NCBI RefSeq assembly: GCF_037095755.1
Contig: NZ_JBAWKJ010000001.1
Location: 809,001-873,000 of the forward strand
Length of the DNA: 64,000 bases
Reading direction: 5' to 3'
From: Sphingopyxis sp. CCNWLW2
GTDB lineage: Bacteria > Pseudomonadota > Alphaproteobacteria > Sphingomonadales > Sphingomonadaceae
Shown here: positions 18,747 to 28,077 of the stretch, piece by piece
Position numbering within the stretch: position 1 is the stretch's first letter
Layout of the letters: each line of letters begins with the position of its first letter
Translations under genes and position numbers: made by a program
The notes under the pieces: generated by a model
Seen by the model: only the letters and a program-made list of their open reading frames with translations
The model's database searches: none
What the model was told of the DNA's origin: nothing

Positions 18747-19406
18747 ATGTCGATCAAAGCCACCCCGACCCCCGCCAAGGCCCTGCTGAATCCCAGCAAC
18801 CACGCGTTGGTTCTCATCGATTTCCAGTCGCAGATGGCCTTTGCCACCAAGTCGATCCCCGCCGAACTGCTGCGTAACAATGCCGCGCTCGTCGCCAATG
18901 GCGCCGCCGGCTTCGACGTCCCCACCATCCTGACCACGGTCGCCGAAAAAAGCTTTTCGGGCCCGATGTTCGACGAGATCACCGAAGCCTTCCCCGGCCA
19001 GAAGCTGCTCGACCGCACGAGCATGAACACCTGGGAAGACGCCGCAGTGATCGACGAGGTCAACCGCATCGGCAAGGAGCGGCTGGTGTTCGCCGGCCTC
19101 TGGACCTCGGTCTGCATCGTCGGCCCGGTGCTCTCGGCGCTCGAACAGGGCTATGAAGCTTATGTCATCACCGATGCCAGCGGCGACATTTCGACCGAAG
19201 CGCATGAGCGCGCCGTCGAACGCATGGTGCAGGCCGGCGCGAAGCCGATCACCTCGCTGCAATATCTGCTCGAACTGCAGCGCGACTGGGCACGCGCCGA
19301 AACCTATGACCTGACCACCGGCATCGCCCGCAAATGGGGCGGCGCCTATGGCCTTGGCATCACCTATGCCAAGACGATGTTCGGCGCGTCGGAAGGCGGC
19401 CACTAA
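18747..19406 (+). CDS. Isochorismatase-family hydrolase (YcaC-like)
   Basis: 219 residues. Cysteine-hydrolase fold: 'HALVLIDFQSQMAFATKS' carries the catalytic Asp, and the nucleophile Cys lies in 'VFAGLWTSVCIVGP'. The C-terminus 'EAHERAVERMVQAGAKPITS' is typical of YcaC-type proteins. ATG 18747 follows AGGAG at 18734-18738; an in-frame GTG at 18738 overlaps that ribosome site and is unlikely. Substrate unknown for most of this family. First gene of a long operon and probable target of the LysR/pirin-type regulator. Confidence 0.9.
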   Translation: MSIKATPTPAKALLNPSNHALVLIDFQSQMAFATKSIPAELLRNNAALVANGAAGFDVPTILTTVAEKSFSGPMFDEITEAFPGQKLLDRTSMNTWEDAAVIDEVNRIGKERLVFAGLWTSVCIVGPVLSALEQGYEAYVITDASGDISTEAHERAVERMVQAGAKPITSLQYLLELQRDWARAETYDLTTGIARKWGGAYGLGITYAKTMFGASEGGH

Positions 19407-19476
19407 GACCCTCGGGGGCCGGGTGCCCGCCCGGCCCTCTCTCCATCATCGATTTTCGAACCCGAAGGAATTCACC

Positions 19477-20313
19477 ATGGCTTTTGTGACCACAAGCGAC
19501 GGCACCGGCATCTTCTACAAGGATTGGGGTCCAAAGGACGCCCAGCCGATCATGTTTCACCATGGCTGGCCGCTCTCGTCCGACGACTGGGACGCGCAGA
19601 TGCTCTTTTTCCTCGCAAACGGCTACCGCGTGGTCGCGCACGACCGCCGCGGCCACGGCCGGTCGGAACAGGTGAGTGAAGGCCATGACATGGCGCATTA
19701 TGCCGCCGACGCCGCGGCGGTCGCCGACCATCTCGACCTGCGCAATGCGATTCACATCGGGCATTCGACCGGCGGCGGCGAGGTCGCGGCCTATGTCGCG
19801 CGCCACGGCATCCCCCAGGGCCGCGTCGCTAAGGCGGTGCTGGTCAGCGCGGTGCCGCCGATCATGCTCAAGACCGACCGTTACCCCGGCGGGCTTCCGA
19901 TCGAGGTGTTCGACGGGCTGCGCGCCGGCCTCGCCGCCAACCGCGCCAGTTTCTTCCGCGACGTCGCGGCCGGCCCATTCTACGGCTTCAACCGCCCCGG
20001 CGCGAAGGTCAATGAAGCGGTGATCGACAACTGGTGGCGCCAGGGCATGATGGGCAGCGCCAAGGCACATTATGACGGCATCAAGGCCTTTTCGGAAACC
20101 GACCAGGCCGACGACCTCAAGGCGATCACCGTCCCGACGCTCGTGCTGCACGGCGACGACGACCAGGTCGTGCCTTACAAGAATGCCGGCATGCTGCAGG
20201 CCGAAATCCTGCCAAACGCGACGCTGAAAATCTATGAGGGCTTTTCGCACGGCATGCTGACGGTCAACGCCGACATCCTCAACGCCGACCTGCTCGCTTT
20301 CGTGCGCGGCTGA
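19477..20313 (+). CDS. Cofactor-free haloperoxidase-type alpha/beta hydrolase
   Basis: 278 residues. Start ATG 19477 after GAAGGAA. Motifs of the non-haem chloroperoxidase/aryl-esterase group: 'FHHGWPLSSDDWDAQM', 'VAHDRRGHGRS', nucleophile Ser in 'GHSTGGGEV', Asp in 'HGDDDQVVP', His in 'GFSHGM'. Such enzymes are serine esterases that can show perhydrolase/haloperoxidase side activity. Cytoplasmic, no signal peptide. These genes frequently accompany isochorismatase-like hydrolases, amidohydrolases, XapX proteins and pirins under LysR control, as here. Confidence 0.92.
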   Translation: MAFVTTSDGTGIFYKDWGPKDAQPIMFHHGWPLSSDDWDAQMLFFLANGYRVVAHDRRGHGRSEQVSEGHDMAHYAADAAAVADHLDLRNAIHIGHSTGGGEVAAYVARHGIPQGRVAKAVLVSAVPPIMLKTDRYPGGLPIEVFDGLRAGLAANRASFFRDVAAGPFYGFNRPGAKVNEAVIDNWWRQGMMGSAKAHYDGIKAFSETDQADDLKAITVPTLVLHGDDDQVVPYKNAGMLQAEILPNATLKIYEGFSHGMLTVNADILNADLLAFVRG

Positions 20314-20336
20314 AGCAAAGACGGGAGGACGGACCG

Positions 20337-20585
20337 ATGAAAATCTACCTGATCTCGCTGGGCGCCGGATTGCTCGCCGGTCTCGTCTACGGCCTCATCG
20401 GGGTCCGTTCTCCTGCCCCTCCGGTCGTCGCGCTCGTCGGCCTCGCCGGGATACTGCTAGGCGAACAGCTCGTGCCGGTCGCCAAGCGTCTCGCCGACCG
20501 CACCGAACTCGTTCGCTTCGTCCGCGAGGATTGCGCGCCGCACATTCTCGGCACCTCCGCCTCAGCCAAGGAGCATGACGCATGA
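20337..20585 (+). CDS. XapX domain-containing small membrane protein
   Basis: 82 residues with two hydrophobic segments ('LISLGAGLLAGLVYGLIGV' and 'APPVVALVGLAGILLGEQL') and the conserved RSPAPP between them, the signature of the XapX (DUF1427) family. Function unknown. It overlaps the amidohydrolase start by 4 bp (ATGA), indicating coupled translation. Confidence 0.88.
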   Translation: MKIYLISLGAGLLAGLVYGLIGVRSPAPPVVALVGLAGILLGEQLVPVAKRLADRTELVRFVREDCAPHILGTSASAKEHDA

Positions 20586-22513
20586 ATTCGATCACCCGCC
20601 GCCAGGCGCTTGCCGGCGCCGCCACCACCGCCCTTCTTACCGCTTCGGAGAGCTTTGCCATGACCCAGCCCGACCTCGTCATCGTCAACGCAAAGGTGAC
20701 CACGCTCGACAAGGCCAATCCCGAGGCACAGGCGGTCGCGATCCGCAGCGGCAAATTCCTGAGCGTCGGCAGCGAACAGCAGGTCCGCGCCGCCGCCGGT
20801 CCGGACGCGACGGTCATCGACGCGAAGGGCCGCCGTCTTATCCCGGGGCTGATCGACAGCCACATCCACGTCATACGCGGCGGGCTCAACTATAATATGG
20901 AGCTGCGCTGGGACGGCGTACCGAGCCTCGCCGACGCGATGGCGATGCTGAAGAAGCAGGCGCAAAACACGCCGCCCCCGCAGTGGGTGCGCGTCGTTGG
21001 CGGCTTCACCGAGCATCAGTTCGCTGAAAAGCGCCTGCCGACGCTCGACGAGATCAACGCCGCCGCGCCCGATACGCCCGTCTTCATCCTCCACCTCTAT
21101 GACCGCGCCTTGCTCAACGCCGCCGCGCTCCGCGCTGTCGGCTATACCAAGGACACGCCGAACCCGCCGGGCGGCGAGATCGTCCGCGACGCCGCCGGCA
21201 ACCCGACCGGACTGTTGCTGGCGCAGCCCAATGCGACGATCCTCTATTCGACCCTCGCCAAAGGACCCAAGCTGCCCGAGGAGTATCAGCTCAATTCGAC
21301 GAAGCATTTCATGCGCGAATTGAATTCGCTCGGCGTCACGAGCGTGATCGACGCCGGCGGCGGCTTCCAGAATTATCCCGACGATTATCAGATCATCGAA
21401 AAGCTGCACAAGGACGGCGAGATGACGCTGCGTATCGCGTACAATCTCTTCACGCAAAAGCCGAAGGAAGAGCTCAAGGACTTCGCGACCTGGTCCACCC
21501 AGGTGAAGCCCGGCGACGGCGACGACACCTATCGCCACAATGGCGCGGGCGAGATGCTCGTCTATTCCGCCGCCGATTTCGAGGATTTCCGCGTCGAGCG
21601 GCCCGACATGCCGGCGAATATGGAAAGCGACCTCGAGCCCGTCGTGCGCCTGCTCGCCGAACGCAAATGGCCGTGGCGGATGCATGCGACCTATGACCAG
21701 ACGATCGCGCGCGCACTCGACGTGTTCGAGAAGGTCAACCGCGACATCCCGCTACAGGGCCTCAACTGGTTCTTCGATCATGCCGAGACGATCAGCAAGC
21801 GCAACATCGATCGTATCGCTGCATTAGGCGGCGGCATTGCGGTGCAGCACCGGATGGCGTTCCAGGGCGAATATTTCGTCGAACGCTATGGCGCCAAGGC
21901 CGCCGAGGCGACCCCGCCGATCAGGCGGATGATGGACGCCGGCCTGCCCGTCGGCGCGGGGACCGACGCGACGCGCGTCGCGAGCTACAATCCGTGGGTC
22001 TCGCTGTCGTGGCTCGTCACCGGCAAGACGCTCGGGGGCACGACGCTCTATCCCGTCCGCAACCGCCTCGACCGCGAAACTGCGCTGCGGCTGTGGACCG
22101 AAAAGAACACATGGTTCTCGAACGAGGTCGGCAAGAAGGGACAGATCAAGGCTGGCCAACTCGCCGATCTGGCGTTGCTGTCGGGCGATTATTTCGGCGT
22201 CGCGGAAAGCGAAATCGTGCATCTGCGTTCGGTGCTGACCATCCTCGGCGGCAAGGTCGTATATGGCGAGGGCGACTATGGCCCCCTCGCCCCCGCGCTG
22301 CCCAAGCTGATGCCCGACTGGTCGCCGGTCGCGACCTTCGGCGGCCATTATCGCCGGCCCGAAGGCGCGCAGAAGATGGCGGCCGCCTGCGGCTGCGCCT
22401 CGTCCTGCGCCGTCCACGGCCACGACCATGCCGCAGCGCTGGGCGCCAATGTCCCCGCCGCCGACGTCCAGAGCTTCTGGGGCGCCTTCGGCTGCGGCTG
22501 CTGGGCGGCCTGA
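20582..22513 (+). CDS. Tat-exported amidohydrolase (YtcJ-like)
   Basis: 643 residues. A twin-arginine signal (SITRRQALAGAATTALLTAS) is followed by a metal-dependent amidohydrolase: 'LIPGLIDSHIHV' gives the HxH metal ligands near 95; later come 'RMHATYDQT', 'FDHAETIS' and the Asp in 'VGAGTDATRV'. The C-terminal 'GQLADLALLSGDY' is typical of the YtcJ branch. Predicted periplasmic; substrate unknown. The last ~45 residues are an unusual Cys/His-rich tail (CGCASSC, HGHDH, GCGC) absent from standard family members. It lies in the middle of the operon, 3 bp before doxX. Confidence 0.88.
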   Translation: MNSITRRQALAGAATTALLTASESFAMTQPDLVIVNAKVTTLDKANPEAQAVAIRSGKFLSVGSEQQVRAAAGPDATVIDAKGRRLIPGLIDSHIHVIRGGLNYNMELRWDGVPSLADAMAMLKKQAQNTPPPQWVRVVGGFTEHQFAEKRLPTLDEINAAAPDTPVFILHLYDRALLNAAALRAVGYTKDTPNPPGGEIVRDAAGNPTGLLLAQPNATILYSTLAKGPKLPEEYQLNSTKHFMRELNSLGVTSVIDAGGGFQNYPDDYQIIEKLHKDGEMTLRIAYNLFTQKPKEELKDFATWSTQVKPGDGDDTYRHNGAGEMLVYSAADFEDFRVERPDMPANMESDLEPVVRLLAERKWPWRMHATYDQTIARALDVFEKVNRDIPLQGLNWFFDHAETISKRNIDRIAALGGGIAVQHRMAFQGEYFVERYGAKAAEATPPIRRMMDAGLPVGAGTDATRVASYNPWVSLSWLVTGKTLGGTTLYPVRNRLDRETALRLWTEKNTWFSNEVGKKGQIKAGQLADLALLSGDYFGVAESEIVHLRSVLTILGGKVVYGEGDYGPLAPALPKLMPDWSPVATFGGHYRRPEGAQKMAAACGCASSCAVHGHDHAAALGANVPAADVQSFWGAFGCGCWAA

Positions 22514-22516
22514 ACG

Positions 22517-22927
22517 ATGAACACCCCTGCCCCTATCGCCCGCCTGCTCGGCAACAATGGTTTCTCGACCCTCGCCGCGGCCCTGCTCACTCTCCCCGAT
22601 TGGACGAGCGGCGTCGCCAAGCTGTTCGACCTCGGCGGCGCGCTCGGCGAGGCGCGGCATTTCGGGCTGGAGCCCGCCGCGCTGGTCGTCCTGCTGACCA
22701 TCGCGGTTCAGATCGGCGGCTCGCTCCTCGTCATCCTCGGCCGTCAGGCGTGGCTCGGCGCGGGCGCGCTCGGCGTGTTCACCGCCGCGGCGACGCTGGT
22801 CGCGCATCCCTTCTGGCAGGTCGCCGACCCGATGGCGCGCTTCCACGAACGCAACACTTTCCTCGAACATGTCGGGCTGATCGGCGGCCTGATTCTCGCG
22901 GCCATACTGCAGGAGCGCAAGGCATGA
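22517..22927 (+). CDS. DoxX family membrane protein
   Basis: 136 residues with about four hydrophobic segments. The opening 'LLTLPDWTSGVAKLFD' and the mid 'AALVVLLTIAVQIGGSLLVI' match DoxX/DoxD-type small quinone-associated membrane proteins. Histidines in 'VAHPFWQ' and 'FHERNTFLEHVGLIGG' are typical of the family. Role here unknown. Overlaps the following MFS gene by 4 bp. Confidence 0.85.
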   Translation: MNTPAPIARLLGNNGFSTLAAALLTLPDWTSGVAKLFDLGGALGEARHFGLEPAALVVLLTIAVQIGGSLLVILGRQAWLGAGALGVFTAAATLVAHPFWQVADPMARFHERNTFLEHVGLIGGLILAAILQERKA

Positions 22928-24516
22928 CCGCGTCAACCGTTGGGACCGCCGCTGCAGAACGCCCGCTCGCCAGCCCGATGTTCCGCGCCCTGTGGATCGC
23001 GACGATCGTATCGAACGTCGGCACATGGATGCACGACGTCGGCGCGGGCTGGCTGATGACCTCGCTGTCGCCCGACCCGTTGATGGTCGCGCTGGTCCAG
23101 GCCGCGACGACCTTTCCGATGTTCGCGCTGGCGCTGCCCGCCGGTGCGCTCGCCGATATCGTCGACCGCCGCCGCCTGCTGATCGGTGCACAGCTTTTCG
23201 GCCTGATCGGCGCCGCCGGGCTGGCCGCGATCACGCTGGCGGGCCTGACAACCGCCTGGGTGCTGTTGGTCTTCACCGCACTGATCGCGGTCGGGGCCGC
23301 CTTTTCCGCCCCCGCCTTTCAGGCAATCGTGCCCGAACTGGTGCCGCCGAAGGCACTGCAACAGGCGGTCGCGCTCAACTCGCTGGGCGTCAACATCGCC
23401 CGCGCAATCGGCCCCGCGCTGGGCGGCGTCATCATCGCCGCGTCGGGTCCGGCCGCCGTCTTCGCGGTCAACGCGCTGTCGGTAATCGGCGTCATCATCG
23501 TGCTGGTCCGCTGGCGCCGGACCGCAACCGAACGCCATCTGCCCGCCGAGCATATGGTCGGCGCGATGCGCGCCGGGCTGCGCTATGCGATGCGCGCGCC
23601 CGAACTGCAGGTCGTGCTCATCCGCTCGGTGGGTTTCTTCCTCTTCGCCAGCGGGCTCTGGGCACTGCTGCCGATCATCGCGCGTCGCGACCTGGGACTG
23701 GGGCCGGCGGGCTATGGCGGCCTCCTGACCTTCATGGGGATCGGCGCGATTAGCGGCGCGATCCTGATGCCCCGTCTGCGCGGACGGATGAGCGCCAATA
23801 TGATCACGCTCGCCGCGTCGATCCTGCTCGCCACAGCGATGGCGGCTCTTTCGCTGGCAAGCGGCTTCTGGACCGCATCCGCAGCCTTGTTCGCTGGCGG
23901 GCTCGCATGGATCGCGATGATGGCCTCGCTCAACGGCGGCGCGCAGGCGACCTCGCCCGGCTGGGTCAAGGCGCGCGCGCTCGCCATCTATCTGCTGGTC
24001 TTTCAGGGATCGATGGCCGGGGGATCGGCACTGTGGGGATCGGTCGCATCGCGCGTCGGTGTTACCTCGACGCTGCTCGCCGCCGCCGCGCTGCTCATCG
24101 TCGCCGCGATCGTCCTTGCATGGCGCTATCCGCTCGGCCGGGCGAGCACGCTCGACCTCGCCCCGTCGGCGCACTGGCCGGCCCCGCTGGTCGACGGCAC
24201 GGTGGAGCATGACAGCGGGCCGGTGCTGGTGACGATCGAATATCGCATCGACCCCGCGAAGGTGCCCGACTTCTTTGCGGCAATGCAGGCGATGCGCCGC
24301 ATCCGCCGCCGCGACGGCGCGATCCATTGGGGCGTCTATGAGGATACGTCGGTCCCCGGCACGGTGATTGAAAGCTTCACGGTCGAAAGCTGGCTCGAAC
24401 ATCTGCGTCAGCACGACCGCGTGACCAATGCGGATCGCGTGCAGCAGGAAGCGCTGCGCGCCTTCCAGACGGACGATAAGCCGCCGGTCGTGCGCCACTT
24501 CGTCACCCGCCGCTGA
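22924..24516 (+). CDS. MFS transporter with C-terminal ABM-like domain (MFS_3/TSE type)
   Basis: 530 residues. Residues ~20-400 form a 12-helix major facilitator of the EntS/MFS_3 type ('FRALWIATIVSNVGTWMHDV' at the start, 'ALPAGALADIVDRRRLL' as the loop motif). Residues ~415-530 are a soluble alpha/beta domain resembling antibiotic-biosynthesis-monooxygenase dimers ('VLVTIEYRIDPAKVPDFFAA', 'WGVYEDTSVPGTVIESF', 'EHLRQHDRVT'). This fusion is known in the transmembrane secretion effector family. Probably an exporter; substrate unknown. Start ATG 22924 overlaps the doxX stop. Confidence 0.88.
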   Translation: MTASTVGTAAAERPLASPMFRALWIATIVSNVGTWMHDVGAGWLMTSLSPDPLMVALVQAATTFPMFALALPAGALADIVDRRRLLIGAQLFGLIGAAGLAAITLAGLTTAWVLLVFTALIAVGAAFSAPAFQAIVPELVPPKALQQAVALNSLGVNIARAIGPALGGVIIAASGPAAVFAVNALSVIGVIIVLVRWRRTATERHLPAEHMVGAMRAGLRYAMRAPELQVVLIRSVGFFLFASGLWALLPIIARRDLGLGPAGYGGLLTFMGIGAISGAILMPRLRGRMSANMITLAASILLATAMAALSLASGFWTASAALFAGGLAWIAMMASLNGGAQATSPGWVKARALAIYLLVFQGSMAGGSALWGSVASRVGVTSTLLAAAALLIVAAIVLAWRYPLGRASTLDLAPSAHWPAPLVDGTVEHDSGPVLVTIEYRIDPAKVPDFFAAMQAMRRIRRRDGAIHWGVYEDTSVPGTVIESFTVESWLEHLRQHDRVTNADRVQQEALRAFQTDDKPPVVRHFVTRR

Positions 24517-24518
24517 CG

Positions 24519-25877
24519 ATGCGTATCCTGGCCCTGCTTGCCACGCTGCTACCCCTCGCGGCGCAGGCGCAGGAGGTGGCGCAAACCAATTTGCGCTATG
24601 ACGAGGATTGGTCGGTGCTGCGCGACGCGACACGCGAAGGATGGCGCCAGGCCAAATATATCCCACTCGCCAAGGACGGATCGGCCTATCTGACGCTGGG
24701 CGGCGAAGCGCGGGCGCGCTTTGAGGGGTTCGACGACAATCTCTGGGGCGATCAGCCGGCCCCCGACGACGGCTATCTGTGGCTGCGTGTCCTGCCGCAC
24801 GCCGATCTGCACGCGGGTCCCGCGCGCGTCTTCGTGCAAGGCATCGCCGGCTATGCTCGCGGTGTCGGCGCGGGAAAGGGCCCCGCCGACGAAACGGGGA
24901 TCGACCTGTTACAGGGCTTTGCCGATGTCCGCGTCCCGCTGGGCGGGTCCGACAGCCTGACGCTGCGCGGCGGGCGCGAACTCGTCGCGCTGGGGTCGGA
25001 GCGGCTCGTCGGCATTCGCTATGGTCCCAATATTCCGCAGGCATTCGACGGCGCGCGCGCGATCGCAGATATCGGCCCAGTGCGCGTCGACGCATTCCAC
25101 CTGCGTCCCGTCGCGATCGGTGCCGGCGATTTCGACGACCGGACGTCGAAGACGCGGCGGCTCGACGGGCTTTATGCGACCGTCACGCCGGTCGACGGCA
25201 TCGGGATCGACGCCTATTGGCTGGGATATACGAATGAAGGGGCGCGCTTCGGCGGCCGCACCGGACATGAGGCGCGCGACACATTCGGGCTGCGCTTCTT
25301 CGGCAAGCGCGGCGACCTCGGCTGGAACTGGGAGGCGATGCTCCAGCGCGGCCGATTTGACGACGACCGCATCCGGGCCTGGTCGCTCGCGACCGAAACT
25401 GCTTGGAGCTTTCCGCAGGTGCCGCTCAAACCGCGACTCCGCCTTCGCGCGAACATAGCCAGCGGAGACCGCGATGCCACGGACGAGCGCCTCGGCACCT
25501 TCAACGCCCTTTTCCCGAAGGGCAAATATTTCGGCGAACTGTCGCCGATCGGTCCGCGCAATATCGTGAACCTTCATCCCAGCATCGATTTTGATCTGGG
25601 CAAGGGCGTGACGGTCGAGCTGGTTGCAGCGCGCTTCTGGCGCGAAAGCCGCGGCGACGGCATCTACGACATCCCGGGCAGCCTCATCCGTGCCGCGGGA
25701 GGCAGCGACGCACGCCATATCGGCGACCAGATCGAGATTTCGGCGGGTTGGCAGTCCAGCGCGCTCCTGTCCTTCACCACCTCGCTCTCGGCCTTTCGTC
25801 CTGGTTCCTATATCCGCGACACCGGCCCAGCGTGCACGATCCATATGGTCGGCGCCGAGGCGACACTCAAACTGTGA
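24519..25877 (+). CDS. Alginate-export (AlgE-like) outer-membrane porin
   Basis: 452 residues beginning 2 bp after the MFS stop. Signal peptide ~1-17 (ILALLATLLPLAAQAQ). The mature protein has the alginate_exp pattern: 'DEDWSVLRD', 'GGEARARFEGFDDNLWG', 'LRGGRELVALGSERLV...GPNIPQAFDGAR', and ends in alternating residues 'GAEATLKL'. Predicted to be an 18-stranded outer-membrane beta-barrel. In this operon it probably gives passage to the same compound handled by the hydrolases and MFS exporter, rather than alginate itself. Stops 3 bp short of the convergent MFS gene. Confidence 0.87.
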   Translation: MRILALLATLLPLAAQAQEVAQTNLRYDEDWSVLRDATREGWRQAKYIPLAKDGSAYLTLGGEARARFEGFDDNLWGDQPAPDDGYLWLRVLPHADLHAGPARVFVQGIAGYARGVGAGKGPADETGIDLLQGFADVRVPLGGSDSLTLRGGRELVALGSERLVGIRYGPNIPQAFDGARAIADIGPVRVDAFHLRPVAIGAGDFDDRTSKTRRLDGLYATVTPVDGIGIDAYWLGYTNEGARFGGRTGHEARDTFGLRFFGKRGDLGWNWEAMLQRGRFDDDRIRAWSLATETAWSFPQVPLKPRLRLRANIASGDRDATDERLGTFNALFPKGKYFGELSPIGPRNIVNLHPSIDFDLGKGVTVELVAARFWRESRGDGIYDIPGSLIRAAGGSDARHIGDQIEISAGWQSSALLSFTTSLSAFRPGSYIRDTGPACTIHMVGAEATLKL

Positions 25878-25880
25878 TCG

Positions 25881-27068
25881 TCATTTGCGCGGCCGAAACA
25901 GTTGTAGCGTGACAGCAAGAGCGGCGAAGCTCGCCCCCAGGCACACGACGGCCGACCATCCCCATGGCGCCCAGAGCTGGCTGGAGAGCGCCGATCCCGC
26001 CGCGCCGCCGAAGAACATGGTCCCCATGAACAGGGTGTTGAGCCGGGCCCGCGCTTCGGGGGCGAGACCATAGACGATATGCTGGTTGGAAATCAGCGCG
26101 GCCTGCACCGCGAGGTCGAGCAGCAACACCCCTGCTACCAATCCCGCGAGCGAAGTCCACAATCCGAACACCGCCCAGGACAGGAGCACCAGAATTGCAC
26201 TGACGACGATCGTTTTATGCGGCCCCTTCCGATCGGCCAGATGGCCCGCCGCTGGGGCCGCCAGAATTCCTGCCGCGCCGACGATACCGAACAGACCCGC
26301 TGCATCCGCACCGAGGCCGAATTGCGGCTGCGCCAGTCTGAACGCGAGCACCGTCCAGAATGCACTGAAGCTCGCAAACAGGAGGGCTTGCGTAATCGCC
26401 GCCTTTCGAAGCGGCGGGTGATCGCGCCAGAGATCGGCCAAGGAGGCAATCGCGCCCCTATAATTGAGGTCCGACACGGGCTGGCTCTTCGGCAGACGTA
26501 CCGCCATCCAGCCGCCAGCAGCGAGCGCGAGGGGAACTGCGAACCAGAACATGGCGCGCCAGCCACCATGGCTCGCGACCAGCCCGGCGACCGTCCGGCT
26601 CAGCAGAATACCGGACAGAAGCCCCGACATGGCGGTCCCCACCATTTTCCCGCGCTGCTCGGGCGAAGCGATATGGGCGGCGAAGGGGATGATCTGCTGC
26701 GCCACCGTCGAGGCGAAGCCGAGCGCCAGCGAAGCGGCGATCAGCCAGAGCGGACCGGGCGCGATCGCCGCTGCGGCAAGCGTAACGGCGAGCCCGGCGA
26801 ATTGAACCAGAATCAACCGCCGACGCTCGACCAGATCCCCGAGCGGAACAAGGAGGAACAAGCCAAGCGCGTAGCCAAGCTGCGTCGCGGTGGGCACCAA
26901 CCCGGTCAACCGATCGGGTATGTCGACCTCCATCAGGCCGAGCATGGGCTGGTTATAATAAATGTTGGCAACGGCGATGCCCGCCGCCACGGCCATGGAA
27001 AAGGCGAGGCCGCGCATCCGGGTGCCGCTAACGCCACTCGCTTCTGCCTCGGGAATAGTCTGTGTCAT
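25881..27068 (-). CDS. MFS transporter (drug/metabolite efflux type)
   Basis: 395 residues with 12 predicted helices. '[14 protein letters not shown]' in helix 1, '[15 protein letters not shown]' (motif A) and '[20 protein letters not shown]' are characteristic of the YnfM-like MFS group. ATG at 27068. It is divergent from a LysR gene over a 96-bp intergenic region carrying a LysR-type dyad, so it is likely regulated by that protein. Convergent with the alginate-export gene. Substrate unknown. Confidence 0.92.
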   Translation of the reverse strand: MTQTIPEAEASGVSGTRMRGLAFSMAVAAGIAVANIYYNQPMLGLMEVDIPDRLTGLVPTATQLGYALGLFLLVPLGDLVERRRLILVQFAGLAVTLAAAAIAPGPLWLIAASLALGFASTVAQQIIPFAAHIASPEQRGKMVGTAMSGLLSGILLSRTVAGLVASHGGWRAMFWFAVPLALAAGGWMAVRLPKSQPVSDLNYRGAIASLADLWRDHPPLRKAAITQALLFASFSAFWTVLAFRLAQPQFGLGADAAGLFGIVGAAGILAAPAAGHLADRKGPHKTIVVSAILVLLSWAVFGLWTSLAGLVAGVLLLDLAVQAALISNQHIVYGLAPEARARLNTLFMGTMFFGGAAGSALSSQLWAPWGWSAVVCLGASFAALAVTLQLFRPRK

Positions 27069-27112
27069 CGATTAGATCCTGCCGGGAATGTCCGCAGGAT
27101 ATGGATCATGTC

Positions 27113-27127
27113 ATAATGGGTTATTAT
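27113..27127. promoter_or_regulatory. Candidate LysR operator (T-N11-A dyad)
   Basis: ATAAT-GGGTT-ATTAT, a perfect 5-bp dyad with the T-N11-A spacing typical of LysR-type binding sites, between the divergent MFS and LysR genes. Position and form fit an autoregulatory/activator site. Confidence 0.55.
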
Positions 27128-27164
27128 ACCACTGATATGATGAGGCAGTATATCGATTCATGAT

Positions 27165-28040
27165 ATGATTAATCTTGCTGACACGCTCGTGCTCGTCGAA
27201 GCCGTCGATCACGGCAGCCTTGCTGCGGCGGGACGAAGGCTCGGCCTATCCCCCATGGCCGCGTCGCGCCGGCTCGCGACACTTGAAGCGGAGCTCGGCA
27301 CGCGCCTGGCGCACCGCTCGACCCGGTCCTTTTCGCTCACGCCGGAGGGCGAAGCGTTCCTGCCCCACGCGCGCGCCATGATAGCACAGGAAGCCGAGGC
27401 GCGCGCCGCCGCCACGCCTGCCGGGCAAGGAGCAACGGGGATCCTCCGGGTCACCGCGTCACACGCCCTCGGCCGCAAGCTCGTGCTGCCGATGCTTGCG
27501 GGATTCCAACACGCGAACCCGGACCTGCGCGTCGAGTTGATCCTCAGCGACGACCTTGTCGATATCGTCGGCAACGGCATCGACCTTGCCCTGCGAACCG
27601 GGGCGCTCCGCGACAGCACCCTGATCGGCAGACGTATCGCGGACAATCCCAGATTTCTTTACGCGTCGCCGGAGTATCTTGGCCGCCATTCCGCGCCGCG
27701 CTTCCTTGCGGAGCTCGCTGGTCATGATTGCCTCGCGCACCCCGGGACGACACACTGGTTTTTCGAACGGGATAGAAAACCGGTACAGCAGAAAGTCGGT
27801 GGGCACTTCAGCAGCAATAGCGTGGAGGCACTGCACCTCGCATGTCTCGGCGGCCTGGGAATTGCGCGCCTCTCGGAATGGAACGTGCGCGACGAAGTCA
27901 AATCGGGTCGACTCCTGCCGATCATGCTCGAAGATGCCGACATGCCGCGCGAGGCGATCTGGGCGGTCTACCCTTCCCTCGCTTTCACGCCGGCAAGGGT
28001 GCGAATGTTCATCGAGGCCTTTCGCACGTACGTGCACTGA
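27165..28040 (+). CDS. LysR-family transcriptional regulator
   Basis: 291 residues. HTH at ~1-60 ('LADTLVLVEAVDHGSLAAAG', 'MAASRRLATLEAELGTRLAH') and a CrgA-like effector domain ('GILRVTASHALGRKLVLPML', 'VDLAL'-equivalent 'IDLALRTG'). No strong Shine-Dalgarno is visible before ATG 27165, so the start rests on alignment with the family. Divergent from the MFS exporter at 27068, the classic arrangement of a LysR controlling a neighbouring transporter. Confidence 0.9.
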   Translation: MINLADTLVLVEAVDHGSLAAAGRRLGLSPMAASRRLATLEAELGTRLAHRSTRSFSLTPEGEAFLPHARAMIAQEAEARAAATPAGQGATGILRVTASHALGRKLVLPMLAGFQHANPDLRVELILSDDLVDIVGNGIDLALRTGALRDSTLIGRRIADNPRFLYASPEYLGRHSAPRFLAELAGHDCLAHPGTTHWFFERDRKPVQQKVGGHFSSNSVEALHLACLGGLGIARLSEWNVRDEVKSGRLLPIMLEDADMPREAIWAVYPSLAFTPARVRMFIEAFRTYVH

Positions 28041-28077
28041 CGCAGGAGGACGGGCGCCTCGCCGCCGGACGCGATCG

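Noticed and set aside
22933..25095. A 720-residue minus-strand open frame opposite the MFS transporter
   Set aside because: Arg/Gln/Asp-rich antisense shadow of a clear transporter gene.
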